64,000 nucleotides of DNA. It comes from Acinetobacter sp. BY419 (lineage in GTDB: Bacteria > Pseudomonadota > Gammaproteobacteria > Pseudomonadales > Moraxellaceae). How positions within the stretch are numbered: the first letter of the stretch is position 1; each line of letters starts with the position of its first letter. The stretch lies in contig NZ_JAGFXZ010000002.1 of the NCBI RefSeq assembly GCF_019038395.1, positions 100,900-164,899 of the forward strand, in the 5' to 3' direction. A model generated the notes under the pieces. That model had not been told where the DNA came from. It made no database searches and worked only from the letters and a program-made list of their open reading frames with translations. Positions 1-8,460 of the stretch are shown here, piece after piece. The translations under genes and the position numbers were made by a program.

Positions 1-179
1 CAAGTAGGTTGTACGATAAATACGTCTTTACCACGAACATTTTCAGTAATCTCGACAGCAATTTCACCGTCAGAGAACTGACCTACAGAGGCAGCGCCTA
101 GAGGAATATGTAAGTGACTTACGACTTTTTGAGCGAATTGTGGATGCGCAGATCCACTAAAAACGACAAGATTGGGCAT
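1..179 (-). CDS. prs: Ribose-phosphate pyrophosphokinase (N-terminal part, runs off the window)
   Basis: Only the first 59 codons are present; the gene continues beyond position 1. The translated start MPNLVVFSGSAHPQFAQKV and the following FSDGEIAVEI and VRGKDVFIVQPT segments are typical of PRPP synthetase, which makes 5-phosphoribosyl-1-pyrophosphate from ribose 5-phosphate and ATP for nucleotide, histidine and NAD synthesis. The gene lies downstream of ispE and the tRNAGln array on the same strand, an order common in gammaproteobacteria. The ATG at 177-179 is the natural start because the conserved N-terminus begins there. The family assignment is firm; nothing can be said about the catalytic region. 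Confidence 0.93.
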   Translation of the reverse strand, partial: MPNLVVFSGSAHPQFAQKVVSHLHIPLGAASVGQFSDGEIAVEITENVRGKDVFIVQPT

Positions 180-215
180 GAAGCACCCTTGGCGGTTGGG
201 ATATATGGGAATAGA

Positions 216-290
216 TGGCAGGGGTAGCTGGATTCGAACCAACGGATGCCGAGATCAAAACCCGGTGCCTTACCACTTGGCGATACCCCT
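216..290 (-). tRNA. tRNA-Gln (TTG), copy 1
   Basis: A 75-nt cloverleaf read on the minus strand begins AGGGGTATCGCC, has the anticodon loop TTTTGAT (anticodon TTG), the TTCGAAT T-loop and an encoded CCA end. It is the last of four identical copies in the direction of transcription and lies nearest to prs. Confidence 0.97.
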
Positions 291-382
291 AATGCGGCAG
301 AACTTTAATATTTTTGCGGTAAAGTGTCAAGGTAAATTAACAGTCTTACAGCAAATGAGTGTTCTGTCTTTTTTCGAGAAAA

Positions 383-457
383 TGGCAGGGGTAGCTGGAT
401 TCGAACCAACGGATGCCGAGATCAAAACCCGGTGCCTTACCACTTGGCGATACCCCT
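383..457 (-). tRNA. tRNA-Gln (TTG), copy 2
   Basis: Identical in sequence to the other three copies, with anticodon TTG and an encoded CCA. It is separated from copy 1 by 92 nt, the longest spacer in the array. Confidence 0.97.
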
Positions 458-477
458 AAATTTGATGGACTGTAAGA

Positions 478-552
478 TGGCAGGGGTAGCTGGATTCGAA
501 CCAACGGATGCCGAGATCAAAACCCGGTGCCTTACCACTTGGCGATACCCCT
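478..552 (-). tRNA. tRNA-Gln (TTG), copy 3
   Basis: Identical 75-nt tRNAGln gene. It is 20 nt from copy 2 and 26 nt from copy 4, consistent with one polycistronic precursor cut by tRNA-processing nucleases. Confidence 0.97.
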
Positions 553-578
553 AATACAGTACATCTACAGGTGAAAAA

Positions 579-653
579 TGGCAGGGGTAGCTGGATTCGA
601 ACCAACGGATGCCGAGATCAAAACCCGGTGCCTTACCACTTGGCGATACCCCT
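579..653 (-). tRNA. tRNA-Gln (TTG), copy 4
   Basis: Identical 75-nt tRNAGln gene. Its 5' end lies only 2 nt beyond the ispE stop codon, so there is no room for a separate promoter and co-transcription with ispE, or a promoter inside ispE, is likely. Confidence 0.97.
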
Positions 654-655
654 AT

Positions 656-1486
656 CTACACTTTAAACTGAACTAAAGGTGATTCTTGTAAACTATTGAC
701 CAGGTAAGCTTTACATGGTGCATTTGCAAGAATATCTTCGATATTCAGATTGTCAGTGACTTCAATAAACACACAAGCACCTGTACCTGTAAGTTTTGCA
801 ATACCGAACTGGTCGAGATACTGCATTGCTTCATCTACCTCAGGATATAAGCTTCTTGCCAGTGGCGCAAAGTTATTTCCAAAATCAGATGGCGTTTGCT
901 GATAGGCGCAAAATTTAGTGCTCTTCGTGTCTCTTGTCAATGCTTTTTGTGAAAAAAGCAGTTGAGTGCTGATAAAACAGTCAGGTTTTAACACAATGAA
1001 TTTTTTTTGATCTAAGTCTATGAATGTTAAGTGTTCGCCAATACCTTCGGCCCAGGCATTTTTACCATGGACAAATATCGGTACATCCGCACCCAGCTTG
1101 ACTCCAAGCTCTGCCAGTTGCTCAACATTTAAACCACATTGCCAGAGCTGATTCAGCACAATCAGGGTGGTCGCTGCATTAGAAGAGCCCCCACCGAGAC
1201 CTGCGCCCATCGGAATGTTTTTTTCCAGACGGATTTTTAACCCTGATGGTGTTTTGGCATGGGGCTTTAATAGCTGTATCGCACGATAGATCAAATTCTG
1301 TTCCAGATCGACGGAGGCCAGCCCTTCAATCTGAATGGCATCATCGGTGCTTTGTTCAAGCTCCAGCCAGTCATACAGGTCGATCAGCTGAAAAATACTT
1401 TGCAGCTCGTGATAGCCATTCGGACGGCGACCGGTGATATGTAAAAACAAATTCAGTTTAGCAGGCGAGGGAACACGAATCATCAT
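656..1486 (-). CDS. ispE: 4-diphosphocytidyl-2-C-methyl-D-erythritol kinase
   Basis: Fourth enzyme of the non-mevalonate (MEP) isoprenoid pathway; it phosphorylates 4-diphosphocytidyl-2-C-methylerythritol with ATP in the cytoplasm. The 276-residue protein has the GHMP-kinase features: the substrate-binding N-terminus SPAKLNLFLHITGRRPNGYH (about residues 7-26), the glycine-rich ATP loop PMGAGLGGGSSNAA (92-105), LGADVPIF with the probable catalytic Asp near 134, and a C-terminal LTGTGACVF motif. Length is normal. The start is one of two adjacent ATG codons. It follows lolB by 18 nt and runs directly into the tRNAGln array, so lolB-ispE-tRNA-prs probably form one transcription unit. Confidence 0.97.
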   Translation of the reverse strand: MMIRVPSPAKLNLFLHITGRRPNGYHELQSIFQLIDLYDWLELEQSTDDAIQIEGLASVDLEQNLIYRAIQLLKPHAKTPSGLKIRLEKNIPMGAGLGGGSSNAATTLIVLNQLWQCGLNVEQLAELGVKLGADVPIFVHGKNAWAEGIGEHLTFIDLDQKKFIVLKPDCFISTQLLFSQKALTRDTKSTKFCAYQQTPSDFGNNFAPLARSLYPEVDEAMQYLDQFGIAKLTGTGACVFIEVTDNLNIEDILANAPCKAYLVNSLQESPLVQFKV

Positions 1487-1504
1487 GGGCTTGAATCAGG
1501 TCAA

Positions 1505-2083
1505 TTAACGGTTTTCAATGATCATTGTAATACGATTTTCCGCACCATTTCCAAGTGACTGCTTTAAAATCAATCGGTTTGGCATTTTGGCCTGCTGGTT
1601 ATAACTGAGATCGACCGTCCAGCCCTGTTCAATAATCTGGCTAATCCGCTGTGTATCGTCTTTTTGCAATTTGGCAGTCGTCGTCGCAGGGCGGGCTTGT
1701 ACCCAGTCCACTAAATGGCTGATCGGCGCTTGCCAGCCTGTGGCGCGTTGCAGTAATTCTTCGGCACTGGCTGCCTGAATTACACCTGTTTTGGCACTGT
1801 TTAAGGTCACTTGTCCCGGTGTGCCAGAAATCTGGGTTTTACCTACGCCTAAAATGCCGCTGAGCTCAATATCAAACTCTTCCTGCTGTTGTACCCAGGT
1901 AAAGAATGCGCTGCCCGTCTGTTGAGGGGTGCGAACACCAATTTTACCCTGCAGCTGGAATTGGTTGTCTGCCTGGACAGAAGGAGTCACTGGCTTTTGT
2001 GGATTGATCATCTGCTGACAACCAGTTAAAAATAAAGCAGTTGCTGCAAAGGCACAGCAGCCCAATTGGCTCACATTGCGCAT
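1505..2083 (-). CDS. lolB: Outer-membrane lipoprotein localisation protein LolB
   Basis: LolB is the outer-membrane receptor that takes lipoproteins from the periplasmic carrier LolA and inserts them into the outer membrane. The 192-residue protein starts with a lipoprotein signal peptide ending in the lipobox LTGC (lipidated Cys near residue 22), followed by QLQGKIGVRTPQQTGSAFF and WVQQQEEFDIELSGILGVG, typical of the LolA/LolB fold. Length is close to that of other LolB proteins. It starts 7 nt after the stop of the TPR gene and precedes ispE. The hemA-TPR-lolB-ispE-prs arrangement is also known from Pseudomonas, which supports the assignment. Confidence 0.92.
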   Translation of the reverse strand: MRNVSQLGCCAFAATALFLTGCQQMINPQKPVTPSVQADNQFQLQGKIGVRTPQQTGSAFFTWVQQQEEFDIELSGILGVGKTQISGTPGQVTLNSAKTGVIQAASAEELLQRATGWQAPISHLVDWVQARPATTTAKLQKDDTQRISQIIEQGWTVDLSYNQQAKMPNRLILKQSLGNGAENRITMIIENR

Positions 2084-2090
2084 AAATAAA

Positions 2091-3857
2091 TTAACTCGTT
2101 TGGGTTTGGGGTGCTAACAATAGCGAATTAAGTTGTTTCAATTCTGGGTCATTTGGATGATTTTGTTGTAATTGTTGTAACACTTGTTGAAATTGTTGTA
2201 GATCACCTTTCATGTATAACGACCGGGCATAACGCACACCAATCTTCACATTCGGATTCAACTGATAGGCTTTGTACAATACGTCTGCAGCTGTGGAAAA
2301 GTCATTCTGTAAATAACAGATATAACCATAGGTATCCAGAATTGAGGCCTGTTCCGGTGCATATTCCAGTGCCTGTTCGACATAGCGGCGTGCTTCTTCC
2401 AGACGGCGGTTCTGCATCGCCAGGGTATAGGCATAGGCATTCAGATAGGTGGGACTATTCGGTTCAATTTTAAGTAAAGTAGTGAGTAATTCATCCAGCT
2501 TGTTACGATCCTGATATGGGTCCAGCAACAGCACTTGCGCATAGACCAGTTCAGGATCATCCGGCAGGTTTTTGCTGGCTTCTTCCAGCAGCCGGATCGC
2601 GGCTTTTTTATTCTGCATACGCGTCAAAATATCGGCCTGGGCCAGATAGAGAAAGCTGGCATGTTGCGGATAGTTCACCCTTTCCTGAGTCAGGAAACGC
2701 AGCGCATCATGCAGTTTATCCTGCTGGGCAAAAATCGAGATCATATTGCGACGCGAAACCGTGTAAAGACTGCCATCGACCAGACGATAATAGGCTTTGG
2801 CTGTTTCGTAATGCTGTTTGCGTTCTGCATTGACCGCGAGATAATAATAGGCTTCGTTCTGATATTGTGCAGAATAACGCAGTTCGACCAGGTATTTTTC
2901 GGCCTTCTCATACTCTTCCAGGTCAATACTGGTCAGCCCGGCAATAAACAGGGCTTCTTCAGCAGTCGGCCACTTTTTTATAATATCCTGCAGTTTTTTG
3001 AGTGCCAAGGTTGCTTCATTCAGCTTGACCAGATATTTGACTTCAGCCAGTCGCACATCCAGATTGTGGCGATGCTTGCGGCTGGATTTTTCGTACCATT
3101 CCCGCGTGGCATTGGCATCGCCCAACGCGTTGAGCAGATTGGCCTTCATCAGGATATAACCGGTCGCATTCGGACGTTTTTTCAAGGCGCGATTAATGGT
3201 GTTTAACGCCTGCACCAGTTGACCGTTTTGTGCCTCCAGACCAGCAACCAGCACCAGAATAGAGGGATTATTCTTGGCTTTGGTGGTGCTCAAGGCTTGA
3301 ATAAGATAGCGGCGATCCTCTGTTCCTTCAGGCGAAATCCCGGCGAGAATTTCTTCCAGATCGGCAGTGTCATCAATTTGCAGGATTTTTTCCAAGGTCT
3401 CTGCGGCCAGCTCATATTCATGTGCTTTCAGGGCAATATGGGATAAATAAAATAAGGCCGGGACGTCTTGTGGCTCTTGCACCACCCAGTGCGTGGAGAT
3501 ATCCAGTGCTGCCTGCAAGTCATTATGTTCCAGCGCGACATTCAACGCACGTTGCTTGACTGAAGTGGAATTGCTCTTGATTGCCAGAACGGTATAGTTG
3601 TGCAAAGCAGTAGGGATGTCACGTGCAGCGATGGCAAACTCAGCCATCATACTTTGTTTTATCGCATCATAATTTTGATTTGCATGGTAAACTGCTTCCG
3701 CTGCATAGAGATGCGCAGTCGAAGCCATGCTACCCACCAATAGGAATGTGGTAGAATATTGCCTAATTGTAGGGCCGTTGATACGGCTGATTGTTTGACG
3801 CAATTTTTTATTGATCCAAGTAATGCTTTTTATGACACCGATGTTGCACAATAGCAT
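2091..3857 (-). CDS. Secreted tetratricopeptide-repeat protein
   Basis: About 588 residues from the chosen ATG at 3855-3857. An earlier in-frame start at 3908 is possible but would overlap hemA. A basic segment, a hydrophobic stretch TTFLLVGSMASTAHLYA and a candidate AxA cleavage site before EAVYH suggest a signal peptide or anchor. The rest is built of TPR-like helix pairs, for example PSILVLVAGLEAQNGQLVQA, ALFIAGLTSIDLEEYEKAEK and ASILDTYGYICYLQNDFSTA. TPR arrays bind partner proteins; the corresponding Pseudomonas gene lies in the same place between hemA and lolB. The spacing to lolB suggests co-transcription and perhaps a role near the outer membrane, but the function is not known. Confidence 0.85.
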   Translation of the reverse strand: MLLCNIGVIKSITWINKKLRQTISRINGPTIRQYSTTFLLVGSMASTAHLYAAEAVYHANQNYDAIKQSMMAEFAIAARDIPTALHNYTVLAIKSNSTSVKQRALNVALEHNDLQAALDISTHWVVQEPQDVPALFYLSHIALKAHEYELAAETLEKILQIDDTADLEEILAGISPEGTEDRRYLIQALSTTKAKNNPSILVLVAGLEAQNGQLVQALNTINRALKKRPNATGYILMKANLLNALGDANATREWYEKSSRKHRHNLDVRLAEVKYLVKLNEATLALKKLQDIIKKWPTAEEALFIAGLTSIDLEEYEKAEKYLVELRYSAQYQNEAYYYLAVNAERKQHYETAKAYYRLVDGSLYTVSRRNMISIFAQQDKLHDALRFLTQERVNYPQHASFLYLAQADILTRMQNKKAAIRLLEEASKNLPDDPELVYAQVLLLDPYQDRNKLDELLTTLLKIEPNSPTYLNAYAYTLAMQNRRLEEARRYVEQALEYAPEQASILDTYGYICYLQNDFSTAADVLYKAYQLNPNVKIGVRYARSLYMKGDLQQFQQVLQQLQQNHPNDPELKQLNSLLLAPQTQTS

Positions 3858-3882
3858 AAATTTAGTGAAATGATGACCTGAT

Positions 3883-5166
3883 ATGTCTTTCTTTGCATTG
3901 GGTGTCAACCATCAAACTGCCTCTGTAGAACTGCGAGAACAATTGGCTTTTAACCCTGAAAAGTTAAGTGCCATTCTTGCCGAACAAAGCCAACACCCTG
4001 AACTGAATGACATGGTGGTGGTGTCTACATGTAACCGGACCGAAGTTTACGCCATGTCTGAAAATGCTGACATGGTGCTGAACTGGCTCGCCCAAAAAAA
4101 CGGGGTGGATGTCAAACAACTGCAACATCATGTCTATCGTTATGAAAATGCCCAAGCCGTTACTCACCTGATACGCGTGGCCAGTGGTCTGGACTCCCTG
4201 ATGCTGGGCGAACCGCAAATTCTGGGACAGGTCAAAACCGCACTTTCTTTGGCTAAAGACTCGCATACGGTGTCGCGCAATTTAAACCGAATTTTTGAAT
4301 ATGCCTTTTATGCAGCCAAACGCGTGCGTTCGGAAACGGCTGTCGGCAGTCATGCGGTCTCCATGGGTTATGCTGTAGCGCAACTTGCCTTGCAGGTGTT
4401 TAGTCACCCGGACAAGCTGACCATTATGGTGGTAGCAGCCGGAGAAATGAACAGTCTGGTGGCCAAACATCTCGCAGAGATGGGGGTGGGCAAGATTATT
4501 ATCTGCAACCGGACCCGTGAACGTGCCGATATTTTGGCGCAGGAAATTGCACATCGGGTTGATGTGGAAATTATAGACTTTGCGCAGCTGGCAGAAAATC
4601 TGCATCGTGCCGATGTCATTTCCAGCTGTACTGGCAGTTTGCATCAAGTGATTAACTTTGCGGATGTAAAAGCTGCACTGAAAAAACGTCGTTACCAGCA
4701 AATGTTACTGGTTGATTTGGCTGTACCGCGAGATATTGATGCCAAAGTGGAAAGCCTGGACGGGGTTTATCTGTATGGTGTCGATGACCTGCAAAGTGTC
4801 ATTGAGGAAAATCTGGCACAGCGCCGTCAGGCTGCGGTTGAAGCTGAAATTATGGTCAATCAGCTGGCTACAGAACTGATGACCCAGCAAAAGGTCAAAC
4901 AGGCTGGAGCCACCATTCATACCTATCGCGAGCATGGAGAAGCTTTACGCCAGGAAGAGCTGAAACTGGCGCTGCAGCGAATTGCCAAAGGCGAAAAAGC
5001 TGAAACTGTCATGGCTGAGTTTTCACATCGCTTGACCCAAAAACTGTTGCATCCAACCTCTATTGTGCTGCGTGAAGCAGCTAAAGCGGAAGACCCAAGC
5101 TGTTTTGAAATGATGCAAGAAGAGTTAAAAGAGGTGGTTCAAAAGCGTCGTAAACCAAAACATTAA
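3883..5166 (+). CDS. hemA: Glutamyl-tRNA reductase
   Basis: First committed enzyme of C5 tetrapyrrole (heme) synthesis; it reduces glutamyl-tRNAGlu to glutamate-1-semialdehyde using NADPH. The 427-residue protein starts [19 protein letters not shown], carries the nucleophilic cysteine in [10 protein letters not shown] (Cys50), [18 protein letters not shown] (about 101-118), an NADPH-binding segment [15 protein letters not shown], and a C-terminal dimerisation region rich in charged helices. Length is typical. It is transcribed away from the TPR-lolB-ispE unit with about 25 bp between start codons, so its promoter must lie inside the neighbouring coding sequence. Confidence 0.97.
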   Translation: MSFFALGVNHQTASVELREQLAFNPEKLSAILAEQSQHPELNDMVVVSTCNRTEVYAMSENADMVLNWLAQKNGVDVKQLQHHVYRYENAQAVTHLIRVASGLDSLMLGEPQILGQVKTALSLAKDSHTVSRNLNRIFEYAFYAAKRVRSETAVGSHAVSMGYAVAQLALQVFSHPDKLTIMVVAAGEMNSLVAKHLAEMGVGKIIICNRTRERADILAQEIAHRVDVEIIDFAQLAENLHRADVISSCTGSLHQVINFADVKAALKKRRYQQMLLVDLAVPRDIDAKVESLDGVYLYGVDDLQSVIEENLAQRRQAAVEAEIMVNQLATELMTQQKVKQAGATIHTYREHGEALRQEELKLALQRIAKGEKAETVMAEFSHRLTQKLLHPTSIVLREAAKAEDPSCFEMMQEELKEVVQKRRKPKH

Positions 5167-5275
5167 AATGGACTGCTGATAAAAAACAGAGTGATTACTT
5201 ATTCGTTTTTGTTCAATATGCGAATCACGTGAGCGTGTATCAGATATTTTCTAAACTTAAACAGCTATCCAAAAA

Positions 5276-7198
5276 TTATTCTTCTAACAAGGTCATGGAA
5301 CGTTTTTTATCAATTTCATAAATCTGCATTTTCAGATTTTTCATTTCCGCAATACTGCTAAATTTCTTCGATTTTATTTTATTTTTCAAACATTGATATT
5401 GCAGCTTGGTCGAAAAGTCCGCCGCAAGTTTGTCTGCCTGTTCAGGCGATGAAGTGTAATCACTGATATTGGTATGCTGCAGAATATGCTGCAGTTCATG
5501 GTGATATGCCGCGCAGGCACCGAGTACATAATAACTCGACAGTTCTGGATCATCCGGCAGGTCATCAAAAATCACATTCAGAATATTCAGGATTTTAAAC
5601 AGCAGTTGATCTTCAGACACCAGCGCGCGCAGCGGCTCAAAATGAATATACAAATAAGGATGATTCATGAGAATCGCAATCACATATTCTTCCGCATCAA
5701 TTTTGGTGCTAAAGCTTAAAGATGCATCGGTATTGACCTTGGGTTGCCATTTACGGTTAAAACCCAGTTTTTCCCGGAAAAACTGCTGCAGCAAATAACG
5801 GAAGGAGCCATGTTTGGGCAGTAATTCAGTCAGGTTTTTCAGTTCACCCATGACCTGACTCTTGCCTTCAGGCGTGGTGATGTCCTGATTTTGGGTCAGA
5901 TGTGCGAACACAAAGTCTGACATCAGCGGTGCCTGATCCAGCAAGCGTCTAAAGTCCTCTATACCTTCACGGCGGATCAATGAATCCGGGTCATGGTCAG
6001 CGGGCAAGACAAAGAACTTCAGCTCACGACCATCATTCAGCAATGGCAGGGCAATGTCCAAAGTGCGGCGTGCTGCTTTTTGCCCGGCAGCATCCCCATC
6101 AAAAGCAATAGTAAGCCGGTTGTTTTGCTTGAACAGAATATTCAGGTGATCCGTATTACTGGCTGTACCTAAAGTGGCCACTGCACCATGAATACCGTAC
6201 TGCTGCAGCGCAATCACATCCATATAGCCTTCAACCATCAGCCATTCTTGAGCTTTCTGCTTGCGGCCTTCATACAGGCCATACAGCAGCTGGTTCTTAT
6301 GAAAGACTTCAGAATCCGGCGAGTTAATATATTTGGGCTTGATCTCGTCATTCAGCGCACGGCCGCCAAAGCCCACCACACGGCCCTTGGTATCACGAAT
6401 CGGGAAAATCACCCGCTCACGCAGCAGGTCAAAGTCACGGCCACTGTCGCTGGTACGAATCAGACCGAGCAGCTTTAAGCCTTCGATATCCTGAGGAAAT
6501 GCTTTTTCCAGATGTTGCCAGTCTTCAGGTGCATAGCCTAAGCGCCAATAGGCAATGGTTTCCGCAGTCAGGCCACGCTGTTTAAAGTATTGCTGAGCAC
6601 TCGGGCTGTTCGGGAGTTGGCACTCGTAAAACTGTGCAATATTTTCCAGCAGGTCGTAGAGGTTGCCATCTTGCTGAACTTCGGCCATTGGCAAATGTTC
6701 AAAAGAAGCAAAGGGGTCGCCATAAAAATCCTGTTCAGGCGCTTGAAACTCTGCAAATGGGTCGAAACTTGCCGTAGATGCCGCATTATGATTGTCTATT
6801 GCTGCGTTATTTTGCTTTGTCTGAACCCGTGGTAGAGCTGGAGCAGGCACAGTTTTAGGCTTTGCTGCTTCTCGTTTGTATTTTAATTTATTGGAATCGG
6901 TGTTGTCTTTTGGGAGTTCAATGCCGGTCTGACTGGACAGGTCTTTCATCACTTCGACGAAATTACGGCTGCCAATGTCCATTAAAAAACGGATAGTATT
7001 GCCGTTGGCCTGACAGCCAAAACAGTGAAAATACTGTTTGTCACGATAGACATGAAAAGAGGGTGATTTTTCCTGATGGAAAGGGCAGCAGCCCGAATAG
7101 GTGCGACCGGTCTTTTTTAGTTTCACGAATTGACCAATCACATCGACAATATCGGTGCGATCGAGAATCTGATCAATCGTATGTTGGGGAATAGCCAT
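5276..7198 (-). CDS. dnaG: DNA primase
   Basis: DnaG makes the RNA primers for DNA replication. The 640-residue protein has the CHC2 zinc-binding domain (Cys38, His41, Cys59, Cys62), then the RNA-polymerase/TOPRIM core with VEGYMDVIALQQYGIHGAVA, TIAFDGDAAGQKAARR and the metal-binding acidic residues of PADHDPDS, and a C-terminal helicase-interaction region. Between zinc domain and core (about residues 100-175) lies a low-complexity, probably disordered insertion with two copies of the motif DPFAxF. Unlike in Escherichia coli the gene is not flanked by rpsU and rpoD. The function is certain; that of the insertion is not known. Confidence 0.97.
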   Translation of the reverse strand: MAIPQHTIDQILDRTDIVDVIGQFVKLKKTGRTYSGCCPFHQEKSPSFHVYRDKQYFHCFGCQANGNTIRFLMDIGSRNFVEVMKDLSSQTGIELPKDNTDSNKLKYKREAAKPKTVPAPALPRVQTKQNNAAIDNHNAASTASFDPFAEFQAPEQDFYGDPFASFEHLPMAEVQQDGNLYDLLENIAQFYECQLPNSPSAQQYFKQRGLTAETIAYWRLGYAPEDWQHLEKAFPQDIEGLKLLGLIRTSDSGRDFDLLRERVIFPIRDTKGRVVGFGGRALNDEIKPKYINSPDSEVFHKNQLLYGLYEGRKQKAQEWLMVEGYMDVIALQQYGIHGAVATLGTASNTDHLNILFKQNNRLTIAFDGDAAGQKAARRTLDIALPLLNDGRELKFFVLPADHDPDSLIRREGIEDFRRLLDQAPLMSDFVFAHLTQNQDITTPEGKSQVMGELKNLTELLPKHGSFRYLLQQFFREKLGFNRKWQPKVNTDASLSFSTKIDAEEYVIAILMNHPYLYIHFEPLRALVSEDQLLFKILNILNVIFDDLPDDPELSSYYVLGACAAYHHELQHILQHTNISDYTSSPEQADKLAADFSTKLQYQCLKNKIKSKKFSSIAEMKNLKMQIYEIDKKRSMTLLEE

Positions 7199-7335
7199 AG
7201 TCTGCGGAGCTTCTCGTGCTTAGTATCTAAGATCTAAATCATTGAAAAAATGAAAAATAGCATCATTAGAACTTGGTATTTAAAGTTACTTTGTATACCT
7301 TTTGCACGATTTGTTCAAGCCTGGCTCACACAAAG

Positions 7336-7363
7336 CAAAAGGGCAAGTATGATAACTTGCCCT
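7336..7363 (-). terminator. Rho-independent terminator downstream of bamD
   Basis: The inverted repeat GGGCAAGT-N6-ACTTGCCC (7341-7362) is followed on the minus strand by a short T run. It sits about 60 nt after the bamD stop and before the dnaG upstream region, so it would separate the two units. Confidence 0.7.
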
Positions 7364-7423
7364 CCGCAAAAATGCACCTGGAACAGTCGCCTTATTTGGT
7401 GATGCTGCCAGAATTATTCAGCC

Positions 7424-8389
7424 TTATTCGGCCGTTTTAGGACGATCGAGCAAACCAAATGAAATGCGGTTGGTGATGCTACGCTTTTCAGTTGCTGGTG
7501 CATCCGACTGAGCATCGGGGGTGGTTACCGTCTTGGCTTCTTTACCAAACACACCCAGTGTGGCACGGTTGAAGAAACTGCTTTCGCTACGCGCTGCACG
7601 CAAATTCACAGTGCCATCTGACTTCACCAGATTTGGATAATTCAGCTTTAACACATCAATATATTGCTGAGACGATGCTTTGTCGCCAAGCTTGTCATAA
7701 CCATAAGCGATGGTTGCCAATGCTTCCGGGATCTGCGGGGTTTGTGGATAATGCTCGACTACCCATTGTGCACGTTCAACTGCTGCCAGATAAGCTTTAC
7801 GCTTGATATTAAAACGCGCCGCATTCATTTCGTGTTCAGCCAGTTCCTGACCAATAAACTGCATGCGCTGCGCTGCATCTACTGCATAGGTGCTAGACGG
7901 ATAGCGACGAATGAAATCGACAAAATTTTGGTAAGCTAATTTTAGGTAGCTGACATCACGATGCGACTGTTTCAGTGAGGTATAACGTAACAGACCATTA
8001 TAGTTCTGTTCCATATTGGCGACACCGCGTACATAGTAGGCATAGTCGACATTCGGATGTTGCGGGTTCAGACGGATAAAACGTTCTGCCAGTGCCACTG
8101 CCGCTTCATACTCTTTTTGCTGGAATTTCACATACAACAGTTCAAGCTGGGCTTGGGGCGCATACTGACTGGTTGGGAAATAGGTTTCCAGTGCTTCTAA
8201 CTGTTTTGCTGCGTCAGTATATTGATTACGATCTAGCGCTTTCTGTGCTTTTTGAATATAAACCTGTTCGCTAGATTCCGGACCTTTATCCACGACTTCT
8301 TTTTTTGGATTACTGCTACAGCCTACCATTGCCGATGCAATGCCTAATGTCACAGCAAGCATTGTCATTTTATAATGTGGTAGCGACAT
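7424..8389 (-). CDS. bamD: Outer-membrane protein assembly factor BamD (lipoprotein)
   Basis: BamD is the essential lipoprotein partner of BamA in the complex that folds beta-barrel proteins into the outer membrane. The 321-residue protein has a lipoprotein signal peptide with lipobox MVGC, then TPR-like repeats (QKALDRNQYTDAAKQLEALE, YEAAVALAERFIRLNPQHPN, VDYAYYVRGVANME, RRYPSSTYAVDAAQRM) characteristic of the family. It is longer than the E. coli protein, with a C-terminal extension of about 60 residues that looks low in structure. The start is preceded by AGAGGAA. It is divergent from rluD, as in many gammaproteobacteria. Confidence 0.94.
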   Translation of the reverse strand: MSLPHYKMTMLAVTLGIASAMVGCSSNPKKEVVDKGPESSEQVYIQKAQKALDRNQYTDAAKQLEALETYFPTSQYAPQAQLELLYVKFQQKEYEAAVALAERFIRLNPQHPNVDYAYYVRGVANMEQNYNGLLRYTSLKQSHRDVSYLKLAYQNFVDFIRRYPSSTYAVDAAQRMQFIGQELAEHEMNAARFNIKRKAYLAAVERAQWVVEHYPQTPQIPEALATIAYGYDKLGDKASSQQYIDVLKLNYPNLVKSDGTVNLRAARSESSFFNRATLGVFGKEAKTVTTPDAQSDAPATEKRSITNRISFGLLDRPKTAE

Positions 8390-8460
8390 AAAAATTCCTC
8401 TGTTAATACGGGCAATGAGCTACAATTGCACTATTAAACCACTTTTGTCTGAATGAGCAA

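Noticed and set aside
172..459. A 95-codon open frame over the first two tRNAGln genes
   Set aside because: It is read antisense across tRNA genes, and its internal repeat is simply the repeated tRNA sequence.
216..653. Four 75-nt direct repeats with spacers, superficially like a CRISPR array
   Set aside because: The repeat is a complete tRNAGln gene; spacers are irregular (92, 20, 26 nt) and too few.
2535..3206. A 223-codon open frame antisense to the TPR gene
   Set aside because: The TPR gene on the other strand has clear repeat structure and operon context; the antisense frame has no recognisable features.
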